This document shows, piece by piece, positions 1 to 11,500 of a stretch of 64,000 nt of DNA (position 1 is its first letter; every line of letters starts with the position of its first letter). Below the pieces are notes generated by a model. The model made no database searches. It was not told the origin of the DNA and saw only the letters and a program-made list of their open reading frames with translations. The position numbers were made by a program, and so were the translations under genes. This DNA is from Saturnia japonica (Eukaryota; Arthropoda; Insecta; Lepidoptera; Saturniidae): positions 2,969,190 through 3,033,189 of the forward strand of contig CM065311.1 of NCBI GenBank assembly GCA_033032175.1, given 5' to 3'.

Positions 1-1048
1 AATAAGTGAAGATTTTAAACACTATGATTACATTTTTGGAATGGATGAAGCTAACATGAGAGATCTTAAAAAACGAGCTCCTGAAGGTAGCAAAGCAAAA
101 CTTCTTCTATTTGGAGACTATGACCCTCAGGGTGACAGAATCATCAGGGATCCTTATTATGTAATGAGTTTTATTTATTATATTAATTGTTTGTTTGTGT
201 ATTATATTGATTGTTTGTTTGAACACGCTAATGTCTGGAACTACAAGTCAGATTTCAAAAAATATTTATGGGTTTTATAGTCTATTTATGGAGGAAGACT
301 ATAGACAATGTTGAAGTTAGTTACGGTTGTCAAGCAATGAAGTTAGTTACGATAGATAAGAAGTGAAGTTAGGTACAATTGTTAAGCTGTCAAGTTAGTC
401 GCAATCATAGAGTAATAAAGTCCTCTCACTGTACAACACGCCGAGTTCATAATTCTATGGTCGCAATAAAAATATAATCACGGAACGGTCGTGTTTCATT
501 GTATAGCAGCAGCTAGCATCTTTTAAAGAAATCAAATATTACACATCAACAGACAATATAATTTTACACTACGACCCTGAGGAGCGGAACAGTAACCATG
601 AATATCGTGCAATCTGGAAGGTCATAGGCAAGTACAGGAACTGAGAACGATGATAAGCTACAGAACAGGGGTGTGTTGGCGGCGGCAGAGTAAAGAGTTG
701 GTCGAATAAATTAAATACTAGTAACAAATTCATAGTGTAGAATATACTTTTTGTTACAATGTGGAAAATTTTACTCTCGTATTTTTTTGATAATCTGCCT
801 TTATACTTCAACTTAAATACAAAAAAAATTTAGTTATTGATAAGTAAGCTCAAACTTTAATGTAATCATATTGTGATCTCCATTTACAGACACTGCCCTT
901 AATACTTTATTTCCAGGTAATTATTTTTTCTGTAATAATATTAACACAAGTTTCTTTTTTACAGGATAGTGATGCCAAAGGTTTTGAGAAGTGCTACCAA
1001 CAATGTGTGAGATGCTCTAAGGGGTTCCTGGACTATTTAGATAAATAG
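1..1048 (+). CDS. LMW protein tyrosine phosphatase, copy A (3' part, two last exons)
   Basis: Cytosolic low-molecular-weight phosphotyrosine phosphatase; this family removes phosphate from tyrosine residues through a Cys-phosphate intermediate. Only the C-terminal half lies in the window. The first visible exon runs to 160 in the frame beginning at base 2 and carries the family's FGMDEANMRDL segment and the RDPYY loop, which includes the general-acid Asp and the two Tyr that are phosphorylated in mammalian enzymes. A phase-0 GT-AG intron (161..964) separates it from the last exon (965..1048, stop TAG 1046..1048), which encodes the YQQCVRCSKGFLDYL ending. The P-loop exons must lie upstream of the window. 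A possible poly(A) signal is at 1212..1217. It is the most canonical of the three copies at the DPYY loop (B has DPYC, C has DPYF). Identification is firm; expression is not shown. Confidence 0.88.
175..620 (+). repeat. Helitron-like (Lep1-type) fragment in intron 3 of copy A
   Basis: The stretch starts with the GTTTGTTTGAACACGCTAAT-type 5' segment and later has CTACGACC...GGAGCGGAACAGTAAC, which I recognise as parts of the common lepidopteran non-autonomous Helitron Lep1. No clean CTAG end is visible, so it is a decayed piece. The call rests on remembered family sequence. Confidence 0.45.
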
Positions 1049-1211
1049 TGAATATAAATTATTTGTGATGTGAGAAAGTGAATTGCATAATTTGATCGCA
1101 GTTATATATAAGTTTTCAAAATATATTTATAATTTGAGGTGAAAATTTTCTCATTAATATGAACAGTATTTATTCTTAAACTGATTTACGTTTTTTATAT
1201 ACATGTACTTT

Positions 1212-1217
1212 AATAAA
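1212..1217 (+). promoter_or_regulatory. putative poly(A) signal of copy A
   Basis: An AATAAA lies 164 bases after the TAG stop of copy A and is the first such hexamer downstream. Its position fits a short 3' UTR like those of copies B and C. Confidence 0.4.
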
Positions 1218-1399
1218 TAGGGCACAACTTTGGATACTTAGATTTTATAAAAATACCAGATAAGTCTGTTAGTAAGTTTTTTTTTTAATTTTGAGGATTG
1301 AAACACTAAAAAAGTGGCAAAAGGTGATAGTGCTCGTAAATAGTAAGGTTTTGAAAAATTGTCTGTCAAAGTTTGTTCAACAAACTACCAGATTACTAA

Positions 1400-1640
1400 A
1401 TGCATATATATACTCATGTTTCTCCCTTCCTCCCAGAAGGCAGGAACACGTTTGTATGTATATTTAGATCGATTTTTATGGATAGGGAATTAGTTAAATC
1501 GAGAAACCGGGGTTTGGCCACTTTGGCACCCTTGAGCTTGTTGCCTCGATTTCGCGGTTGAGTGCCTTCCGCGCTCGTCCCCATGCCCGGTGAAACTGAG
1601 AGCCGTTAAGGCCTTAACGGACTATAATTCGAAAAAAAAA
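1400..1640 (+). repeat. jockey-like LINE 3' tail
   Basis: Contains the 'TAGGGAATTAGTTA' block, 'TTGCCTCGATTTCGCGG' and 'GGTGAAACTGAGAGCC', followed by an A run. The same ordered blocks recur at 33220..33530, 36170..36480, 18090..18260 and 53040..53190, and inverted at 62340..62560. This is the 3' UTR of one non-LTR retrotransposon family. Confidence 0.6.
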
Positions 1641-1759
1641 ACCGACTTTATAGACAACCGATTTTTTTTTATAGAAAAATGTACGAAAATGTCAAACCCA
1701 AAATTTCAAAAGTAATCAACATTTAAAGATTCAAAATAGAAGGGTCTAGTTTTTTTACA

Positions 1760-2225
1760 AATTACACGAAAATGAATCGGGGAGGCGGTGAATGGAAGTC
1801 TCCAACTGGCACCCCGGGAATTCGAGGCGCAGAGGTCTGAACTCCATGGGATCCTGGTAATGGCTGAGTGGAGTAGTAGGCTCTATCATCCTGTTTCAGG
1901 TATCGCGACGGTGGAGCCCATCAGGCATGGTTAGGGAAGGCTTTCCGGTTGACGTAGGTGCTTACGGAACATGGTTGTTTCGGAAATAACCTGAGTCGTA
2001 TAGGCCTTAACCTTGCACGTTGCATTCTGGCCGTAGCAGTAGGGTTGGGACCGATCTCTCGCGCCGAGCAGTAGTAAAGGCGATGGTCGAGTGTGAGAGC
2101 GGATGGAATTGTGTCGTCTCGTTTTGCGAGCAGGTTCTGGTCGTGAAATTATTTATTTATCTACCTACTTCAGCATATATTATAACATCATGGGCCTTAG
2201 CCAAATTCCATTTCTACAATAGTTA
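1760..2225. other. unidentified GC-richer repeat-like block
   Basis: About 450 bases, clearly GC-richer than the surroundings, from 'GGGGAGGCGGTGAATGGAAG' onward. A 68-codon open frame at 2020..2226 has no recognisable domain. It follows a LINE tail and precedes a Helitron-like repeat, so a retrotransposon 3' UTR fragment is the likeliest origin. I cannot name the family. Confidence 0.35.
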
Positions 2226-2391
2226 ACGCTGAAAGAAAACGAAAAAATATATGGAATTGATATATACCTACCTATCTCAACGTTCTGACTCGTGTTTCCA
2301 TACATTCCTTTCGTTTACTGTAAGCGTTACCGGTTGTAGAAAGGCAAGTAGACTAGGCCCCCAGAGATATATCTGTACTTCTGTATAACAA

Positions 2392-3552
2392 TATAATAAA
2401 GCTGAAAAGTTTTTTGTTCGTTTGTTTGTTTTAATTTCTGAAACTACCAGTCGGATTCGAAAAATTATTTTTGTATATGATATCCAGACTCACGAGGAAT
2501 AATGTAATATAGAATATCTAACATTAGGCTACAACTCAAACTAGACTGAAATGTTGAATTTTATTAAGTAAGTTGGAAGTGGCAGTCCCCCCGAACTGCT
2601 GCATTCGCTTTAGCTGGGCGGGCGTAATGGGTAATGATACGTAGATCGGTAGATATATTGCTCTACAAAAATATTGGTATCTAAAAAAATGTCCACGATA
2701 GCATATACCTATCTCTTATATATATTTATTATCTTTTCAAAGTAATACAATTGTATGATGACAGTTAATCTTGTAGAAATGCAACGATTTTATAAAATTA
2801 AAAAAGATGTACGTATACATATTTTTATTTTCTAATCGTGATTTGTTTTATTTTTAAATTATTATTTAATTTATATTTTTTATTGTTTTAAGAATTAATA
2901 ATGTTCACTAGATTTACAGTCATATTTATTAATACTTGCTAATTTTAACAGATTTATATACATTCACTGATACTTACAATCAAAAAGTGAGGTTAACCTC
3001 AAATAAATATTAGAATCATGCTCATACGTGTTGAATTTATAAAACGAAATATATAATCACTCTCACTTTTCTTGTAAATTCACTTAAATTTGAATAAGTC
3101 TTTTTATTTTATCACTTTCAAATTAATATATTGTTATTCTTATTTCAAACCAAACTTCAAAACTAATATATTGTTGTTATTATTATAATATATTACATTA
3201 TATTCTTTACGTCACTATACTAAACTTTGATAAAAAAAGCAACATGGCGCGTAACCGAAAAACGTGACGATTTGCTACAAAATTTCTCCCATACGTCGAT
3301 AAAGAAGTTTCACTTCAATAAAAAAGTGATATACTTATGAGCATTATTTTAAGGCATCGCATATTAATCCTTACGAACAAAAGTTACTTCATCATAAAGA
3401 TAAGACACATGGGTAGTTCAGATAATGAAAAATTAAAATAATTTGTACTTGCCGGAAGAACAATAATTATGATAGGCTACACGGGGGCGTTGGCGGCGCT
3501 TTGTTTGTCGCATAAAATTACCCGAATAAAACCGTTGGGCATAGCTGGTATT
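2392..3552 (+). mobile_element. non-autonomous Helitron-like element
   Basis: It begins with AATATAATAAAGCTGAAAAG and a GTTTGTTTGTTT run, then CAGTCGGATTCGAAAAATT, and ends near GGGCATAGCTGG. The same layout is found at 33695..34325 and 36648..37272, where the end is GGCACAGCTAGT, compatible with a Helitron 3' CTAG|T. There is no coding potential and no inverted repeats. The centre (2820..3250) is nearly pure AT. Confidence 0.5.
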
Positions 3553-6500
3553 TATGTATAAGTAACTGTGTAAAATAATGATTATTTATATATCGTTCAA
3601 TTATTTTTACAAGAATAAAGAAAATAAAAATAAATTTACATATATTATTGAAGATAGCTAGTTGTTGGCGCGCACGAAAAAGTCTTTGGAGTTATTTTGG
3701 TGTTGTTGTGCTAAAGAAGTATAACTTCTTGTATGCGTACTTATGTAAATACATTTTTTTGATACAAATCATTGCGTTATATAATTGCATAATAATATGT
3801 TTAAAGTAATTTAAAGAAGATCGGCTCGATACAACTAGCTACAAAAACTCCCGAGGAACAGACGCGGAAATATTTGATGTACAGTACCTACAAAAGGTTC
3901 TCGTTTTTTGTTAAATCAGCAAAAAATAATATGTAGGTATTTACTTTGAAAATTAGAAAAAAAAAATTGGTGCACTTTTGACGTTCGGTTCTTGCCACGT
4001 GTCAGACACGTTGGCGATCATGTGGAGTCGCCCTAACTATTAAAACTTCTCGAAATTCATGCCATGGTTCGCAACTGCGATAATTACCGTAAAGTAGCAA
4101 ATCTGACGACGCGTTGCTGTGCCGTTTTGGAGTCCATATGGAACTTTAATTCGATCGCTACCAAACTTTACAGGATCACCTGCTAGGCTAGTTTGAAGAT
4201 TGTCTGAAAATTCATCAAAATCGCTCCAGTCATTTAGGAGTTCCTGCACAAACCAAACATCGATTTTATATATAAGAGAAAAGAAAAAAGATATACGATA
4301 ATTCCATGCCTATGTACGATAGCACATGATTGTCGTAAGCAGATTGTACGATAATTTATATCATCATGCGAATTTTGCCTATTTATTGCCTACTATCGAT
4401 CGCCCTAAGGTCGAAATTCGACCAGCGACTTTTTGATCATAGACTATTTTCTGTTTGACATTTGCAGTACTCGTGAACCTAAACAATGAGTATTATCTAT
4501 ATCACTTGCTGTCATTTTTCATTGAATGAGAATCTTGTTTGGGGGGTCTAAGTTCAATGGCACTGGACGGGTTAGGCTTTGCAGTATTCATTTATTTTAT
4601 TTAATATATTAGTACCTACCTAACAGAAACTATGGATCAATTTTAGCTTTCTGCACTCCTTCTCCATATAAACTTTAACCATGCCAAATATCATAGTCTT
4701 CCGTGTACGCAATACGCTTTAAGGTGTAGAAAGTTTTTGCTTCACGTATTAATATATAATATCTGGGAGACCAAGCTTTGCTCGGTGTCTTACAAAAAAA
4801 ACACCTATCTAGGTATACTTGGAATGTAAAAAATTATCTAAATACAAAGTTTCATCCAAATCGTTGGAGCCGTTTCCGAGAAACCAATTACATATATTTA
4901 AACAAGAATTGGTCACCTAATTTAATAAGATTATATTCTATACAATTAATAAAATTGAAGTTTCTGTTTGTAATGTCAAAACATTGAATATGGTACTTAT
5001 AACAAAACACCTACTTATTTAAAAAATTCTTGTCTGTCTGTTTGTTCCGAATAATCTCCGAAATGGTTGGACCGATTTTCACGGGGATTTCACTGACAGA
5101 TAGCTGATGTTACAAGGAGTAACTAATACCCGGTTTCTGTTGTTCAAGTTAAAATCGTTGTCAAATTAATTTGAGTTTCTAAAACATTGATTAGTGTTAA
5201 ATTTACTAATCTATGATCATTTTGATTTGACATTGATATTATTTTGTAAGTACGGCCATAATGCATGTATTGTTCAGATTATAATTCATTATCTCATTTT
5301 CAACTGTTAAATCTGTTATACAGTCAAGGACGATTACCACGAATTTAATTAGGCAGGTACTGTGATTTAAATGATTCATATTTGGGAATAGACGTATGTA
5401 CTATTTAAAAAAAATTATTCCCCTTTTACAATTTTTTACCGTACAGCGATCTTGTTCTGTACTGGGCATTGATTTAAACTGAGGCCTGAGACCGACGACG
5501 ACAACGACTGCAGCACAGATCAGGATCTGTGGACTGCAGATACTTGTTTATTATTCTATAAGCTTTAGACTTATGTAAATAATATACTAGCTGTGCCCCG
5601 TGGCTCCGAACGCGTTTATTACGTAGTAATTATTTTCATCCCGTAATTATATTTTTACTCAAATTATTGACAATTCATATAGCCTATCTGCCAATCAATT
5701 AAGAACAAATATAATCAAAAATGTAAAAGTAGTTCTAAAATTCAATTCTTGTAACCTATCAATTGATAAATGATATTTTTCTCGTATACATAATTTCATG
5801 TCGTTTTTCAGTTATTTGAGGAAATACAAACAAACAGATAGGCAAACAGTTTTAAGAGTATATTCGTGATCAGTGTTCTTTATAAGTATAGGCTACCAGG
5901 ATTATTTTTAAATGTATACACATAAATAAAGATTTATTATTAATAGATGTACATAAATGGTCAGAAATAGACGCGTGAGGCGAATAATTATTCGTGTATT
6001 TTTCGGATAATTAAAAAACTGCTAATTATTCGAATACCATTAATCGAGTAGAAAGCCAAACTCCGAGCTGCTACTGAGAATTTCATAGAAAACCCCAATA
6101 ACACCTTGCTCAACCAGGAAATCGAACCTAGGACCTCTTAGATATCTCTTTTTGTATGCTAGATGCATAGCAGTCGCTATTAATAATAAAAAACCTTGAA
6201 TTTTTCGTATATTTTTCTAATAATCCGAAAATTTCAAATTATTCGAATAGTTCGATAAACTTACGAGACATTCGAATCTTCATTACCAGAAATGCTCAAG
6301 CTGGTTTCCAGGAGATACGTGAGTATTTACAACAAAATGTTAGTTGTAGAAACTTATTAAATACATTAATTATACTGGTGATTTAAACAAACATAAATAA
6401 ACAGTAATTCGCCAACAAACAATGACTACTTGACAAAGCTTTTGACAATAGAATAATCTATGATTACGGCGTAACTAGCGTTCGAGAAACCGAAAATAGC

Positions 6501-8425
6501 GTTTAACATACGATTTAGAATTAAATTTTGACATCTTTGTTAACTGATTTGATGATCAAATAAAGTAGATGACCATGCTTTGACCAACTCAATGAGCACC
6601 TTAACAAGAGATGTTACAGAATGTTAGTTAATTTTTGCATTGATCAACCTTTCAGAAACCGGGCGTTAGGCTACTTTTATTTTAGAAAAAGAATTAGGAT
6701 TCCGCGCAAATAATAAAACTGGCCATGGTGAGTCCAATTCGGGCACTTAAATGGCTCACGCTGAGCAAACCATAAGATATATATCAAATTAATGTATGTA
6801 CTACATATTTGTAGATATTAAAAAGATCTACAAACAAAAAAGTCAGCGAGATCATAATATGTCTATCTTCTAAGGATCACCCACAATAAGAATATAACCA
6901 GGAGTGGGGGTAGCACGATACACGCGTGTTGCCTGATCGATTGCATTCTGTAGTCCACGCGAGCGCAGCCGCAGGCACAGCTGGTAATTCATATAATCTA
7001 AGTTTATTTTACATTGAGCCACTATTGAGCTCACAAATATCTCTCGTGGTTAGTGGCGTTTAAGATTGAAAATGACAAAGGATGATATATTCTGAGAAAC
7101 ATTTACAACAGTGACAATGTACTCGGCGTGATTATGCTTTTATATTAATCAAATCTTGGATAACGAGAATTAAGCAGTTTATGCGCTAAATTTACCTACA
7201 TCCTCTTTGATCTAAATACATAAGAAATAACCATAGACAAATAACCAGAAGCATAAACATACAGTTCAAAAATCAAAAAAGTTTATTTTAATTGCAAAAC
7301 CGTAGTTTACAAATGATAAACAATAAATAATTGCAAAATAATAATACATTTAAATTATAGGGTTTAATATGAATAACTTATGAATTATAGACATTATTTC
7401 GATATGTATGATAAGTTCTACTCTTTTTGTACGATAGTAGCCTGAGTTGCCTCGCTTCGTCGCTTCAGGTTAAAGGTGGACGATTATGAATGATTTACTT
7501 AATCGAGTTATTTCGATGATGAGTGATCACTAATAATCGAATTATGATTATGAATGATCATTCAAAATCGAGATCTGTAGGTATACTCAGAGGTGGGCGA
7601 TTATGAACGATGACTGAATTGAGATATGTACTTATTAAAAAGGTATAGTGGGAAGCTAAAAAAAGGTCGCGGCAATCTTCAACAAAGTTATGTTATTTAC
7701 GTTAGTTAGTTTCGTTCATTATGTGAATGTAAATTAATTATTGAATAGGAACAAAGACTTTATTGAAAACGTAATTATAGTAAGCTATTTTGTAGTATCT
7801 TAATAACGTAGGCTTCTTACCAAATTTAATGGAGGTTAAAAAAAATATTATAAACATACTTAATAATTATGAAGTAAAAATGGTTTCTATTCACATCACA
7901 AATATATTTATAATTCCACCAAATAGTTCACTGTAAACCGTCATTCAACTCACTCGGCAACTCGACGCTTGTATTGTAAATTAAACAAACGCTGAAACTT
8001 TTTAACTTGTGGTAAAGGTACTCATTATACAGCCAAGACAAATTATATTTTACTATTATATTTATTTATTAAGTAGTAATCTTCAAAAAATGTTGTTATT
8101 TTGTCATTGAAACAATAAGATAAATAATATATTATAAGAATATACGTATTTTCATAGAAAAGGGGTCGTAGAATTAATTTCGGCTTAGTTATTCATAGTC
8201 AATACTTCTCTATTTAGACGTTGGTCGACAAGAATCTCACTTCACTTCGCAAGTGCTTCTCATGTGTTTACAGAATGCCGATCCAAGGTAAAACTAATTT
8301 ACTGTCGATGTGAAATAATTATGTCACATGAGTGAGGCTCGACAATCGAGTTGGTATTTTACAGAACAGCACTACATCTAGCGACGCGCTGCGCCGCACC
8401 GCGCCGCGGCCCGTGATTCCGGTTC
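3553..8425. other. 4.9-kb non-coding stretch upstream of copy B
   Basis: No convincing gene on either strand; open frames are short (up to about 70 codons) and featureless. Dispersed-repeat pieces are visible: 4985..5160 ('ATGGTTGGACCGATTTT' block), 5585..5940 (ACTAGCTGTGCCCC start) and 6640..6995. At 7470..7640 a GGTGG(A/G)CGATTATGAA(T/C)GAT block occurs twice. The remainder is AT-rich sequence. Confidence 0.5.
6640..6995 (+). repeat. dispersed repeat with GCACAGCTGGT end
   Basis: From 'GGCTACTTTTATTTTAGAAA' through 'ACCCACAATAAG' to 'GTAGTCCACGCGAGCGCAGC' and GGCACAGCTGGT. The same ordered blocks occur at 57400..57716 and 11760..11946, and inverted at 21740..22050, so it is a multi-copy family. 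The CTAG/CTGG end next to T would fit a Helitron-type terminus, but the class is not certain. Confidence 0.55.
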
Positions 8426-8570
8426 CCACTGCATTCGCGACGAGAATCGCGCCACGATTCGTGATTCGCGCAGTATTTAATGTCGTGCACCTCTTTCCTT
8501 GTATGATTCACATTACACTACAAAGCTCTTCAGTAGAGAATACATAAACTCAACAAATACTGTTGCAATA
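8426..8570 (+). promoter_or_regulatory. conserved 5' flank and 5' UTR of copy B
   Basis: This block aligns with 45083..45237 upstream of copy C: CCACTG(C/T)ATTCGCGACGAGAA near the left edge, then CGTGCACCT..TTCCTTGTATGATTCA, then AACTCAACAAATACTGTTGC just before the ATG. Conservation of the flank up to the start codon supports a shared promoter and leader. No well-placed TATA box is seen. Confidence 0.4.
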
Positions 8571-11500
8571 ATGAGTGATGAAGTAATTAAAGTACTTTTT
8601 GTGTGTCTCGGTAAGATCATTAAATAAAATAATTTTTAGAAATTAGTTCGGCTTTTCGTTAGTGGTAAATTTAATTTGCAAATACGTATACATTAAGTAT
8701 CAAGCCACAACAATAAGTATCATTGTATATGTAGTTACACAAGATTACGAAATTAGGTATATTAGGTATGCAAAACCCGTGGAAAAATCAAATAAAAAAT
8801 ACAATTGATATAATGATATAATTTATTTAATAATTATAAGTAGGTATAAAATACCAGAAATAGTGAAGTTTTTTTTTCTTTTTATTTATTGCCGTGATAA
8901 TTAATATGTTTTAACTATGTTTTCATGATTGTCAGCCGTGAAAGTTTACGATGATAGTGGTTGCTGGTGATTTTGATTAGGTACTACTACAATCCTTGTT
9001 CACCGCACCACCGCAATGCACACCGTCCAACGTGCCGTTACCACTCTCGGTAAATGGTATCGTAAATGGCGCATAGCCATCAACCCCTCCAAGAGTGCCG
9101 TGATTATCTTCGACCCTAGCAAAAAAGAGATCCCCGAGAGTATCATCAAACATCTCAAACTCTTTAAAGACAAGTTTCCCAGAGCCACCGAGACTAAATA
9201 TCTCGGTGTGACCCTCAATAAGAAGCTCACCTTCGACTCTCATGTCCATACCGTTGGGAACAAAGCCGCAATGGTAATAGGTCGACTACAGCCTCTGACT
9301 GTAAGCAACATGTCCCTGTCCCTGAGACACAAGCTTACTCTATACAAAACGTGTGTCCGCCCGATTATGACATATAGTTGCACCGCATTCACACATTTAT
9401 GTCAAAATCCAATATCCATACATTCCAAGTCCTCCAAACGCGATTCTTACGTAAAAGCCCCTTGGTATATTCGACAGCAAGATCTCCATAGAGAGATGCA
9501 ACTTCCCTCGGTCGAATCATACATCAAATACCTTCGAGATCTTACTTCGACGCCGCGTCGAATTACGCGAATCCGCTGATCAAAGCCGTCGCGACCTACG
9601 TACGATACAGCCCCAAACACCACCCGCTTATATTTTTGGAGATTGAGTGATGTGTTATATATACAATAATACTAGCCCGCTACCCCTGGTAATAATGTTA
9701 TGTGCCGCTACCACACAAAAATAAATATCTGAAAAATATGCGTTAATATTTTTTCGATATTCCTATAATAATTTGTATTGTTATTAACTATTTTAATTAG
9801 ATATATTAATTGGATTTTAGGCAACACGTGTCGATCTCCAATAGCAGAAGGTGTATTTCAGAAATTGGTGAATGGGATGAATTCAACCTATGAGTGGGAA
9901 ATAGATAGCGCCGCGATTGCAGATTGGCATGTTGGGAAACCACCCAGCTCGAGGTCACGTAAAATTATGAAAATATATAAAATTCCATATAGCAGTGTTT
10001 CTCGACAAGTGAGTGAAAAGCGTTAATTATTAATTCATTTTTATATAACTATATTATCACCTTAACCGCCAGAAAACAAACTAGTAAGACCATGATAGAA
10101 TAGGTATTAGCTAACACGCGAGTAGATATAAAAAATTATTAATACAACAAAGTGTTTTAATCATATTTGGTATAATAAACAATCAGATAATAAAAAACTT
10201 ACTGGTTTTGAAAACCAAAAAAAAATAACAGTGGCGACTCAACACAAAGTATATAATGTACTACCTACTACTACCGCAGCTTGACAGTTATTTCAAACAA
10301 AAATCGTAATAACTAACTAATGATGACTTTTAGCGAGCAATTGTAAATATTATTATTCTACCAACCAGATGAGAAATTCCTTATGGCGTACTATCGAATA
10401 CCTACTGCACAGCTTATTCCTTGGGTCTAGAGGTCTAGGAATAGAGGAATTTTAAATTGTAGATTTAAAGAAAAATATCCTCAAGGGATAAGTATATGGT
10501 TTTTTGTTTCGGTCACTTGACTTTATACTATTTCTGTAGTATTCAAACATAGGTCTAACAAGATGGTGGCAATGATGTGAAGACATGGCTCTTCCGTGGT
10601 ATAAATACTACGTCATTAAACCTAGTCAAGTTTTGAAATATCTAATTTGTAAGTATTCAGTACTAACATGTATCAATTGTATTCTTATTCTAACTCCTAC
10701 TCTAAAAACTCGATGTCAAAAAGAGAATCTGAGTCATTACTGTTGTAACTTCCTACATTTAATATAAATGTATCTATTTTATTTTGCAATTCTCATTACA
10801 TTTTCCGTACGTTTTTTCCGGCCCTTCGCAGTAATACGTGAGAAAACACTCCTTGACTGAACTTCCTATATCACAAGCAGACACATTTTTCTACTGGCCT
10901 ATTTTTTTTTTTGTCCGAATTTTATATATTTTCAACTAAAATATCAAAAATGAACGTTCCAACTTAACATAGAGGTGTAACGAATATATTCGTAATAGGT
11001 ACAGGGATTATAATACCTACGCACCACGTACTAATATAATATGATAAACGAATACAAAATAATAAGTTACCAAATAATAGGCACGCGATTCACGATTCGC
11101 GCGGCGAGTCAAGACATTATTATACACGTTGGGCTTCGTATGAAAACTGCATGGGTTGGTAGCACAGTAAGCAAGCAATGAGAACAGAATCACTGTATTA
11201 GCCACCGTTTTTAACGAATATCAGTGTATTAGCTAATACGGATATTAGTAAGATTCATAGATTACTTTGTAATTTTTGTATTAGGTATCTGTTGGTATTT
11301 CGTATTAACGAATCACTATATTAGGCACCGTTCTTAACGAATATCAGTGTATTAGCTAATACGGATAATAGTTATATTCATAGATTAGTTTGTAATTTTT
11401 ATATTAGGTATCTATTGATATTTCGTATTATATTAGCGGTTCCTTCAGTTCCTTGTAACTAGCTACGATTGCATACATGTTATCATATCTATATATTTTT

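Noticed and set aside
4040..4249. 69-codon minus-strand frame
   Set aside because: Isolated and without domain, splice context or repeat support.
8332..8547. 71-codon open frame just upstream of copy B
   Set aside because: It overlaps the conserved promoter/5' UTR block, and the aligned region of copy C does not keep the frame.
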